DNA of 46,668 nt. It comes from Methanobrevibacter thaueri. Lineage in GTDB: Archaea; Methanobacteriota; Methanobacteria; Methanobacteriales; Methanobacteriaceae. A program made the translations under genes and the position numbers. The notes beneath the pieces were generated by a model, which ran no database searches, was not told where the DNA came from, and worked only from the letters and a program-made list of their open reading frames with translations. Below, piece after piece: positions 1-9,500 of the stretch (within the stretch, counting starts at the first letter, position 1; every line of letters starts with the position of its first letter). The stretch is taken from contig SUTL01000005.1 of NCBI GenBank assembly GCA_015062925.1, forward strand, positions 1 through 46,668. Direction: 5' to 3'.

Positions 1-235
1 ATGATATTACGCATATCCTTAATACTACGCCAAGGAATATGATTATAATTTTCTTTAAAATCATCAGATAACCTATCTACATTTTCCCCAATCTGGATAA
101 TGCACATACTGCAAGATAATTGAAAAATATCATTTACAATGAATTCATCATAATTGGAATCAAATTCATTAAGAATTTTTCAACTTTACCACAATAATCA
201 ATAATGTTATCAAGATATTCCAAATCCCTATTTCC
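1..235 (-). pseudogene. HepT-like toxin (DUF86/HEPN) remnant, truncated by window edge, frameshifted
   Basis: Minus-strand reading across a frame change gives GNRDLEYLDNIIDYCGKVEK / NEFDSNYDEFIVNDIFQLSCSMCIIQIGENVDRLSDDFKENYNHIPWRSIKDMRNI, a HepT-like sequence; no intact ORF and no clear start codon. Confidence 0.65.
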
Positions 236-516
236 CTAAATTAAAACCTCATCTTTGCATATTTTTTCTAAAAATTTTTTGTTATGTGAACTTGTTGTTA
301 CAACATCAACATTACATTTTAAAGATTGTTCCAAATCATGAATAAAATCAACAATCTATTAAACCTTTGATTTCACCTTTGTTTATTAATAAATCAATAT
401 CTGATTCATCAGTTGCTTCACCCCGCGCATAAGATCCAAACAGACTCATTTTAGAAACACCATATTTACTGCAATAGGTATAGTTTTTCCTTTATTTCAT
501 CGAGAGTGTAAATCAT
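236..516 (-). pseudogene. MntA-like nucleotidyltransferase antitoxin remnant, frameshifted
   Basis: Minus strand: MIYTLDEIKEKL / CSKYGVSKMSLFGSYARGEATDESDIDLLINKGEIKGLI / DFIHDLEQSLKCNVDVVTTSSHNKKFLEKICKDEVLI*. GSYARGEA-(x)n-DIDLLI motif present; at least two frame changes needed. Confidence 0.7.
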
Positions 517-676
517 AATAAAACCACCGATTATAACTTTCATAAATATGAAATCATTTAAAGTTCTATAATAATAAACATGAGTAAACTATAATTCATT
601 GAACATGATTAATTTATATTTTGCTTTATAAGTTATATAAACTATTTAATTAACACTGACATTGACAACCACACAG

Positions 677-1192
677 CTATATTTTACTAATCCAAGCTTC
701 AACTTTTGATTTTGAACTATCTACCTGTGAACCTGATATTGCAAGCCCATCTAGAACTTTTGCACCTTTACAAATTTCTTTTAATTGTATTGGGACTCCA
801 GATAATCCTGAACCTTCATGAGTTGTGAATGGCATTATGATTTTCCCATTAAAATCCAATCCTTCAAGAGCTGTGATGAGTTCTTCAGGCATTCCTCCCC
901 AATAGACTGGAGCTCCAACATATATTATTTCATAATCAGATATGTCAGGAATCTCCTCTTTAATTGGAGCATCATGGTTTTTTGTTCTAATTTTAGCCTC
1001 TTCAATGCATTCCATATATTCTTTGGAGTATGGAATCAATGGTTCGACTTTAAACATATCTGCCCCTGTTAAATTCTGAACAAATTCTGCAATCACTTCA
1101 GTGTTTCCTTTTTCAATGTATTTTAGGGATCCTCCAAAGTAGTTTTCATCTGCTCTGCTGAAATAGATTATTATACTTTTTTTGTCTTTCAT
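677..1192 (-). CDS. flavodoxin family protein
   Basis: IIIYFSRADEN N-terminus, YVGAPVYWGGMPEE and FTTHEGSGLSG typical of flavodoxins. Confidence 0.85.
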   Translation of the reverse strand: MKDKKSIIIYFSRADENYFGGSLKYIEKGNTEVIAEFVQNLTGADMFKVEPLIPYSKEYMECIEEAKIRTKNHDAPIKEEIPDISDYEIIYVGAPVYWGGMPEELITALEGLDFNGKIIMPFTTHEGSGLSGVPIQLKEICKGAKVLDGLAISGSQVDSSKSKVEAWISKI

Positions 1193-1208
1193 TTTAATTT
1201 CTCCAATT

Positions 1209-1637
1209 TTAAATTATTATTATTTTAAATAAAATTTCTTTGAGAGTTTTAAGTTCATCGCCACTTATATTGGCAGTGACTTTATTCTCCCAGTTTTGAA
1301 TTATTTCAATTAGTTCATCTGTCTTTTTTATTCCTTCATCAGTTATTTTAACCAGTTTTTTTCGTCTGTTTTCAGGAACTTCTTTTCTTACAACATAATT
1401 CATATCTTCAAATTTTCTTAAAAGTTTTGCAATGTATGCTCCGCTTACTTTAAACAAATCCACCAGATCATGTTGAGTTGCAGTACTTTGAAATCTTATT
1501 CTTAAAAGAATGCTGAATTCCTTTAATGTTAATTCTGATTCATTAAAGTTGGATTTGTAGTATTCAGTATAGCTTGAAATCATCTCCTCAACATAATGGT
1601 AGATGAATATGTTTTCCGGATTTTCATCGAAGATCAT
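1209..1637 (-). CDS. MarR family transcriptional regulator
   Basis: 142 aa winged-helix pattern (TATQHDLVDLFKVSGAYIAKLLRKFEDMNYVVRKEVPENRRKKLVKITDEG). Confidence 0.85.
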   Translation of the reverse strand: MIFDENPENIFIYHYVEEMISSYTEYYKSNFNESELTLKEFSILLRIRFQSTATQHDLVDLFKVSGAYIAKLLRKFEDMNYVVRKEVPENRRKKLVKITDEGIKKTDELIEIIQNWENKVTANISGDELKTLKEILFKIIII

Positions 1638-1673
1638 AATATCTGAATATAATTTTATAGCTGCTACTATATA

Positions 1674-1727
1674 TAGTTAACTTTAGTTAATAGTTAATTT
1701 TATATAATAATTAATATAAATTAACTA
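1674..1727. promoter_or_regulatory. Putative operator: three direct TAGTTAA repeats plus an inverted TTAACTA copy
   Basis: TAGTTAA at 1674, 1684 and 1691; TTAACTA at 1721-1727; 1691-1727 is a near-palindrome in the divergent MarR/acetyltransferase intergenic region. Confidence 0.55.
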
Positions 1728-1755
1728 TTAAAATAAAAACAAAAAGAGAGATAAA

Positions 1756-2295
1756 ATGGAAAGAGTAGATTTAAATAAAATAACACCAGAAGAATTAGAA
1801 TTTACCATCAAACAAACAAAACTATTGTTTAAATTTAACCATACAGAACCCCAAACCGAAGAATATTCCATACTCCTTAACGAATTACTTGACGGCAATA
1901 TCGGCGAAAACAGCACAATCACCACACCATTTGCAGGTGCCGCATTCGACCATATGCAAATTGGAAACAATGTATTCATCAACAGCAACTGCCTTGCAAT
2001 GGCAAGAGGAGGAATCATAATAGAAGATGACGTGATGATTGCAGGAAACGTGCAATTACTATCAAACAACCATGACGAATATGAAAGACAAGTTCTCCTA
2101 TGCGAAAAAATCATTATCAAAAAAGGAGCATGGATTGGAGCCGGAGCAAGTATTATGCCTGGAGTGACTGTTGGAAAATATGCAATTGTTGGAGCCGGCG
2201 CCATCGTAACCAAAGACGTTCCCGACTATTCAGTGGTAGTAGGCATCCCTGCAAAAGTCATAAAAACACTTGATAAAAACAAATTTAACGAATAA
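1756..2295 (+). CDS. hexapeptide-repeat (left-handed beta-helix) O-acetyltransferase, maltose/galactoside acetyltransferase-like
   Basis: [86 protein letters not shown]. Confidence 0.88.
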   Translation: MERVDLNKITPEELEFTIKQTKLLFKFNHTEPQTEEYSILLNELLDGNIGENSTITTPFAGAAFDHMQIGNNVFINSNCLAMARGGIIIEDDVMIAGNVQLLSNNHDEYERQVLLCEKIIIKKGAWIGAGASIMPGVTVGKYAIVGAGAIVTKDVPDYSVVVGIPAKVIKTLDKNKFNE

Positions 2296-2306
2296 AACGA
2301 TTTAAC

Positions 2307-2699
2307 ATGAAAATAACAGTCATCAATAAGAAAAAATTAACCAAAACTCAGGAAGAAATCCTTGAAAGATTCATAGAATTTCAAAAAGCTATGATTGAAA
2401 AGAATCATAACCTACTTGATGAAATTTTAAACGATAATTATACATTAACACACATGTCTGGAAAAACACAGACAAAACATGAATATATTAATGAAATACT
2501 GGACGGAACATTAAACTATTACCAATCAACAATCGACAACCCGGACATAACAATTATTGAAAATACAAAAGCCATATTTAAAGCTAATGTGACTCTTGAT
2601 GCAAAAGTATATGGAATCAAAGGAACATGGACATTACATAGTGAACAAACTATGGAAAAAATTAATGGCAAATGGCATATCAGTAAATGGGATAATTAA
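2307..2699 (+). CDS. NTF2-like (SnoaL/DUF4440-type) protein
   Basis: 130 aa; pattern TQEEILERFIEFQKAMIEKNHNLLDEILNDNYTLTHMSGKTQTK... WHISKWDN. Confidence 0.7.
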   Translation: MKITVINKKKLTKTQEEILERFIEFQKAMIEKNHNLLDEILNDNYTLTHMSGKTQTKHEYINEILDGTLNYYQSTIDNPDITIIENTKAIFKANVTLDAKVYGIKGTWTLHSEQTMEKINGKWHISKWDN

Positions 2700-2709
2700 A
2701 AAAAAAATG

Positions 2710-2733
2710 AATAAGATAAAAAATTATCTTATT
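2710..2733. terminator. Bidirectional terminator-like hairpin at a convergent gene junction
   Basis: AATAAGATAA-aaaa-TTATCTTATT, perfect 10-bp arms, flanked by A/T runs; overlaps the stop codon of the minus-strand gene. Confidence 0.55.
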
Positions 2734-4013
2734 CTATTGTAAAAGAATGCTCCAAATGTAATAATCACAAATGCAATTATTATAATTCCCGCATTTTCAA
2801 CAACATTAATCAAGTAACTGCCGGCTGATTTCAAAAAGTCTAAAATCGCTTGAATTAAGGACAGGAGTTGATTGATTAAATCTATAATGAAATCTATTAC
2901 ACTAAACAACAATCCTAACAGCTGCTGTATAAGTGAAATAATTGAGGAGATAAGTCCCGCAATGAAATTCAATATGGACCCGATTAAATTTAAAAGCTGT
3001 TCAATAGCTGACAATAAAATACCAAATAACTTTAAAATTCCATTAAGTTCTTTCCATATAGATCCAAGCATCTTTAAAAGTTTTCCAAGAGCATCTATCA
3101 AAGAATTCATTTCCATCATAAAGTCTTCAAACATATTTGCCAAATCTTCCAGAGCATTAATAATCATTAAAAAATTATTTATTAATGTGTCAATAACAGG
3201 TTTCCAGACATCATAGAGTGCATTGGCAAGAAAAGCTAAATAATCATATAAATCTTTTAGGAATGTAGAGTTTGTTTCATTATCAACTGGTTGAGTTAAA
3301 CCGGTAAAATTGGTTGTATTTGTAGTGTTTGTAGTATTGGTTGTATTTGTTACATTAGTTAAATTATTGGTTTGATTTATATTCTTTTTATCATTATGAA
3401 TAGTTTTAAATGACACTTTATATGCAAAATAATCTGATTCATTACCAGATACAGATTTCAAAACTTCAAAATCAAAAACAGCTTCAGTATGATCATCTAA
3501 CTTAACAACTTCATGATCACTTACTTTTTCATGTGATTCCTCAACTGCTTCACCGATTTTACTATTAGAAGAACCAGTTTTTACAAAATCACTGATTATT
3601 TTTTCAATCTTATTTGTTGAATCCTGTTTATAACATTCAATTACAGCTAATTTCAACTTATTTGAATTACTGGCTTTTGATGTAGAAACAGATTTGAATT
3701 CATCTCCTGAATGTGCAGAGGGTTTTGAATAATCAAGAATAAATCCTCTAAACCCATCGCTAAATTTAATGTTATTTCCCTTTCCTTTAGCTAAAATATA
3801 GTTCTTTTTGGATTTATCATCCGTTTTATTTTTATCTGCCGTATCATTCTTGTCAATTGTTTGATTTTTATCGTCATTTTTATCTTTATCGATTGTATTG
3901 TTCTGATCAGTTGTGTGCTTATCTTTATGCGTGGCATTGTCTGCAACGACAATACTTAAAAAACAAAAGCAAATCAATATAACAAGAATAAATGTAACAA
4001 TTTTTTTGTTCAT
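2724..4013 (-). CDS. Secreted/membrane surface protein: signal peptide, Asn/Asp/Thr/Lys-rich linker, long Leu/Ile-rich C-terminal helix array and TM segment
   Basis: MNKKIVTFILVILICFCFLSIVVA signal; (NTT)n tract; LLNLIGSILNFIAGLISSIISLIQQLLG-type region; C-terminal IIIIAFVIITFGAFFYNRIR. Confidence 0.7.
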   Translation of the reverse strand: MNKKIVTFILVILICFCFLSIVVADNATHKDKHTTDQNNTIDKDKNDDKNQTIDKNDTADKNKTDDKSKKNYILAKGKGNNIKFSDGFRGFILDYSKPSAHSGDEFKSVSTSKASNSNKLKLAVIECYKQDSTNKIEKIISDFVKTGSSNSKIGEAVEESHEKVSDHEVVKLDDHTEAVFDFEVLKSVSGNESDYFAYKVSFKTIHNDKKNINQTNNLTNVTNTTNTTNTTNTTNFTGLTQPVDNETNSTFLKDLYDYLAFLANALYDVWKPVIDTLINNFLMIINALEDLANMFEDFMMEMNSLIDALGKLLKMLGSIWKELNGILKLFGILLSAIEQLLNLIGSILNFIAGLISSIISLIQQLLGLLFSVIDFIIDLINQLLSLIQAILDFLKSAGSYLINVVENAGIIIIAFVIITFGAFFYNRIR

Positions 4014-4188
4014 ATTATGCCTCTGTAATAATGATTTATATTAATTCATATATATTAAGATTACGGCAATTCAGTTAATATAAACTAACCAAACATTCCT
4101 CCCATCAACTAGTTGGTTAATTAATCACTTACTTTAAATTTTAAATACTATTATCTAAAAATATATATTTAACAAATAGTTAAGTTAT

Positions 4189-5001
4189 GTGATAAATATG
4201 AATTTACGTGAAATAATAACAGATGCCATTAAATATCCTATTAGTGATACTCGAAAATTTTTAATATTCTGTGCCTTAATTATTTTAATGAACTTATCAA
4301 CAATTCTACCATCATATGGCTTTAAGGATAGTACTTTATCCATTATTTTAAGCCTTGTAACTTTAATCGTTTCATTTATAGTTCTAGGATACTTAGTTGA
4401 TGTCATTAAAGGTGGAACAGAAGGTGATGAAACACTTCCTGATTTTGATTATGTGAAACAATTTATCATAGGTATTAAAGCATTGATTTTAGATATAATC
4501 TATTTCATCATACCTATAGTCATTGTTATAATTGTTGCTTCAGCAAGCGGCCTGTTTTCTTCATTCACTGAAATCGTATACAGTAGTGTTGATGCTATAG
4601 CTAACAATGCAACTAATTTGACCATGATAACCGCAGCAATTCCCCAATCCGCAATGAACACATTCACTAACTCATTAACCATTACTTTAATTGTTGCAAT
4701 TATCTTATTTATCATATTTTCATTAATGTCATTTACAGGACTGGTCAGATTTGCAAAATCCGGAAGCGGAATCGAAGGTTTAAGATTTAGAAAAATACTA
4801 AACGACATGAAAAACATCGGATTTATAAAAATTATAGTTACCCTGATTGTAATTTATATAATTGCATTTGCTTTGTTAATTGTCATCACTTTAATTGGAT
4901 TAATTCCATATATTGGTGTTTTCATAAGTCTTATTATTGGAGTGCCGTTTTTATTATTATATTTATATAGAGCCATTGGTTTATTATATGCAGATGCATA
5001 G
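4189..5001 (+). CDS. DUF4013-like polytopic membrane protein
   Basis: 270 aa, many hydrophobic segments; ITDAIKYPISDTRKFLIF...GYLVDVIKGGTEGDETLPDFDYVKQF pattern. Confidence 0.7.
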   Translation: MINMNLREIITDAIKYPISDTRKFLIFCALIILMNLSTILPSYGFKDSTLSIILSLVTLIVSFIVLGYLVDVIKGGTEGDETLPDFDYVKQFIIGIKALILDIIYFIIPIVIVIIVASASGLFSSFTEIVYSSVDAIANNATNLTMITAAIPQSAMNTFTNSLTITLIVAIILFIIFSLMSFTGLVRFAKSGSGIEGLRFRKILNDMKNIGFIKIIVTLIVIYIIAFALLIVITLIGLIPYIGVFISLIIGVPFLLLYLYRAIGLLYADA

Positions 5002-5093
5002 ATTAATTAAACCAATCTTTTATTCTTTTTTTATATAAACTATCAAATATATATCTAAAAATATAAATAATATTCATTATAAAATTTAATTTA

Positions 5094-6491
5094 GTGAAAA
5101 TAATGAATATCAAATCAAACAACAAAATACAACTATTAACATTATTTATTTTAGCTTCAAGTCTATTATGCATAGCCCAATCAATTATTACAACAGGCTT
5201 TGTTTATTTGATGAATGACTTTTCTGTCTCATCAACACAAGCACAATGGTCATATTCCGCATTCCTACTTGTTGTGGGAGTTATGATTCCATTAAGTGCT
5301 TTTATATCACGAAGATTTACTGCAAAAACAATATTTTTCTTTTCATTAATCATATTCTTATTAGGATCAATCATATGTTATTTTTCAACTTCCCTAATTA
5401 TTTTGATTATTGGTAGAATCCTTCAAGCTATTGGAAATGGTATTATAATGCCATATGTTCAAATTTTACTACTTAGAACTATTCCTGAAGAAAAATGGCA
5501 AACATATATGGGAATTTATGGTTTAGTTGCTGCAATAGCACCAGTAATTGGTTCTTTTTTAGGAGGATTTGTCATAACATTATATGGCTGGAGAGAATTA
5601 TTCTCATTTTTTACAGTAGCCACAATAATTCTTTTGATTTTAGGCATAATATTTGTAAAAGATAACACACCAACTGAAGATTATCCTCTTGACTATTTAT
5701 CTGTAGTATTGTCAATAATTGGATGTGCAGGTATAATGCTTGGTTTTACAAATGTTGCAGATTATGGATTTGGACATTATATGGTGATTTTACCAATAAT
5801 CATTGGAATTATAACTTTAATATTATTTGTAAAACGCCAATCCAAATTAGAAAAACCTCTGATTAATCTATCAATACTTAAAAACAAGTATTTTTTAGTT
5901 GGTACAATATTTATCTGTATTCTCTTTTCATGTTTAAATGGATGCACTGCACTTATTCCAATATTCATTCAAGGTATAGCTTACAATTCAGCAATTTTTT
6001 CAGCTTCAGTACTTCTACCTGGAGGATTATTGATTATTGCATTTAATATCATCGGCCCTTTACTTACAAATAGAATTGGAATTAAAAAAGTTCTGATTAT
6101 GGGTTGTATCTTATCAATAATAGGATTTGCAACTATGATGTTTTATACTCAAGATTCCTCTTTTGAATTCATGACTATAACTCAATCAATCCGTTATATT
6201 GGTGTGGGTTTGGCACTGATGCCCGCCACAACATGGGCTTTAACTATGGTATCAGATAAAGTAGAAGATGGAACTGCAGTTAACAATACATTAAGACAGA
6301 TTTTTGCTGCAATCGGCTCATCAATAGTGGTGGTTATAGTTGCCATCTTAGCAGGAGGCAGCATAGGCCATAATCAAGCTTCAGTTGTAGCATTTAATCA
6401 GACTTCACTGATTCTGCTTATCCTACATATTGTTATGCTTATTTTAACTATCATATTCATTGATGATAAATACAAAATTAAAAATAAATAA
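5094..6491 (+). CDS. MFS transporter, DHA2 (EmrB/QacA) drug-efflux-like
   Basis: 465 aa; WSYSAFLLVVGVMIPLSAFISRRF, GRILQAIGNGIIMP, GIYGLVAAIAPVIGSFLGGFV. Start could be GTG 5094 or ATG 5103. Confidence 0.88.
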   Translation: MKIMNIKSNNKIQLLTLFILASSLLCIAQSIITTGFVYLMNDFSVSSTQAQWSYSAFLLVVGVMIPLSAFISRRFTAKTIFFFSLIIFLLGSIICYFSTSLIILIIGRILQAIGNGIIMPYVQILLLRTIPEEKWQTYMGIYGLVAAIAPVIGSFLGGFVITLYGWRELFSFFTVATIILLILGIIFVKDNTPTEDYPLDYLSVVLSIIGCAGIMLGFTNVADYGFGHYMVILPIIIGIITLILFVKRQSKLEKPLINLSILKNKYFLVGTIFICILFSCLNGCTALIPIFIQGIAYNSAIFSASVLLPGGLLIIAFNIIGPLLTNRIGIKKVLIMGCILSIIGFATMMFYTQDSSFEFMTITQSIRYIGVGLALMPATTWALTMVSDKVEDGTAVNNTLRQIFAAIGSSIVVVIVAILAGGSIGHNQASVVAFNQTSLILLILHIVMLILTIIFIDDKYKIKNK

Positions 6492-6512
6492 ACGTTAAAA
6501 AATTTAAAAAAA

Positions 6513-6539
6513 AAGTAGATGTGTTAAAAACATCTACTT
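6513..6539. terminator. Bidirectional terminator-like hairpin at a convergent junction
   Basis: AAGTAGATGT-gttaaaa-ACATCTACTT, perfect 10-bp arms between the MFS gene and the adhesin; contains the adhesin stop codon. Confidence 0.55.
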
Positions 6540-9500
6540 GATTATAATTTTAACTTTCTTGGTAGCTTTATTATAGTATTGATTGCCTTTAAAAGTTATT
6601 GTTGCTTTATATTTACCTTTTTTGGTTAATTTTTTGATTTTAAATGTTGCTTTACCTTTAGTGTTAGTTTTTGCAGTGTAAGTTTTCTTTTTAACTTTTA
6701 AAGTAAGTTTAACATTCTTAACCGGAGTATTTTTCTTGGTTTTTAAGGTTACTGTATATTTTTTCACTTTTTTAGCCTTTTTGAACTTAGTGTTTTTAGC
6801 AAGAATTATTGTATCTTCTTTAGATACAGTGAATGAAACAGATGATTTTACAAAACGTTCATTTCCACTATATTTAACATCAACACTATATTTTCCCACA
6901 TTTAAATTTGGAATTTCTACAGTTGCAGATCCATTAACAACATTAGCAGAATATGTTTTGCCGTTAATATCAACTGATAATGTTCCACCATTTAATGACA
7001 CATTATTTTCATCTAAAACATTTGAAGAAATCTTCACAATTCCTCCATAATTAATATTGACAGCACTAAGATTTATTAATTGAGCAGTATATAATAGTCC
7101 TAAATCCTTTGGATCAACATTAATTAATGTGAGATCTGCATTTTCTTTTAAAGATATTTGATTTGTTTTTCGAGTTGCAACATTATCTGCAAATTTGGAA
7201 TTACTGATTATGAGATCATCACGAGTTAAAATTGCTCCACCATCTTTAGCAGTGTTGTTTATGAAATTAGATTGGTTGATTGATCCATTCTTATTATAAT
7301 AGATTGCTCCTCCATAATCCAAAGCAGAATTACCAATGAAATTATCATTATTAAATTCACCAGAACCAAAAATGTATATTGCACCACCTGCATATTCTTT
7401 TGCAGAATTACTGGTGAAATTAGAATTATTTATTTCTATATTATCATTAGCATAAATTGCTCCTCCACTGAATCTTGCAGTATTATTGTTAAAGTTTGAA
7501 TCTTTAACTATTCCACTTTTCCAAAATTCAAATGCTCCACCAGTCCTTGCATTGTTATTTGTGAAATTACAATTATCTACTTCAGAAATACCAAAACCAT
7601 ATAATGATCCGCCGTTTTGAGCTTCATTATTGTTAAAGATAGAATTTTTAATTAATCCATTACCATTTATGTAAACTGCACCACCATAATAACTAGCAGT
7701 ATTATTTATAAACTCAGAATCAATTACTGTTCCATTACTCTCGAAGAAAATTGCTCCAGCAGCACTATCATCAGAATCATATGCAGAATTATTTATGAAA
7801 GTAGAGTTAACTATTTCTCCGTTTTCAATGAAATAGATTGCACCTCCAGATTCAGCATGATTATTTTTAAATAAGGCATTTTCAATGATTCCTTCATTAA
7901 TGGCTATTGCACCACCATATTCAGCAGAATTACTATTAAATTCACCATTAAATATTATATTACCTGAGGTTTTATAGAAACTAATTCCACCACCATATCC
8001 GGCTTTATTATTAATGAAATCACCATTAAATGTTATGTTGATTGGAGCTTGTCTGTAATTAACTCCCCCACCACCTACAGCAGCAGTATTATTAATGAAA
8101 TCACAATCAAATAAACAATTAGTTGATACATCTCTAAAAGCTATTGCTCCTCCATTACTATTATTCACATCAATTAATCCTAAAGCAGAATTGTTAATGA
8201 AATAACCTGAGAAATTATTCTTATCTGTAGTGTTACGGAAAACCATTGCTCCTCCAGAGCAACTAGCTACATTAAATCTGAAATCAGAATTAAATCTGTT
8301 ATTATTTGCTTTATTATTGAAAAAGATTCCTGCACCATAAGTTGCACGATTACCTCTGAAAATACTTTCAAATTGATTGTTTACAACGATATTACGGAAG
8401 AATATTGCTCCTCCACTGGCAACGTTTACACTATTATTATAGAATTCAGCTGAAATTATATTATTATATGCATTTAATTGGAAGCATAATGCTCCACCAA
8501 TTCTTTCAGCATTGTTACCTTCATAATATCCATTAATTATACAATTATCAGTTTCATTATTAAAGAATATTGCTCCACCCTGATATGCACTATTATTAAT
8601 GAATGTGGAATTAATTCTAGAATTTGAAATTGAATTTTCAATAAATACAGCCCCACCCTGTTGAGAAGCAGTGTTATTATAAAATTCAGAATCAAGAACG
8701 TTCAAATTACCATTAGAATATACTGCTCCACCATATACAGCATGATTATTTTTAAATAAAATATTTTCAACAACTCCCTCATTAAAAGCAATTGCACCAC
8801 CATATTCAGCAGAATTATTATAGAATTCACTATTAAATATTACATTTTTAAAGGTTTTGAAGAAATTAACTCCTCCACCATATTTACCTTCATTATTAAT
8901 GAAATTACCATTGAATGTTATATTATATGGAGTTTCTCTGTAATTTACTCCTCCACCATATAAAACAGCAGTGTTGTTAATGAAATCACATGAGAATATA
9001 CAATTAGATGAAGTGTTTTTAAATGTTATTGCTCCTCCGTTTCCATTTTCAATACTAATTTTTCCTAAAGCAGAATTGTTAATGAAATAACCTGTGAAGT
9101 TATTGTTATTTGATGTACTGTAGAAAAACATTGCTCCACCACAGGAGTCTGCTACATTATTTATGAAACTACAATTGAATTTATTATTATTTGCTTTATT
9201 GTAGAAAAAGATTCCTGCACCGTAATCTGCATTATTATCTTTGAAAATACTTTCAAATTGATTGTTTTCAGCCTGATTAATGAAAAATATTGCTCCACCA
9301 CTTCCATTTAGCGCATAATTATTATAAAATTCAGCGACAAAAGTGTTGTTTGAAGATTTTCTTTTAAGATAAATTCCACCAGCACCTTTTTGAGCCACAT
9401 TATCCTTGTAATATCCATTTATTGTAATATTAGTGGTTTCATCATTAAAGTATATTGCACCACCATTATTTGCTCTATTGTTTATGAATATTGCATTGAT

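Noticed and set aside
818-1072. Plus-strand ORF of 84 aa
   Set aside because: Antisense shadow of the flavodoxin gene; no recognisable domain.
1728-2213. Minus-strand ORF of 161 aa
   Set aside because: Antisense to the hexapeptide acetyltransferase; low-complexity Pro/Ser composition typical of a shadow ORF.
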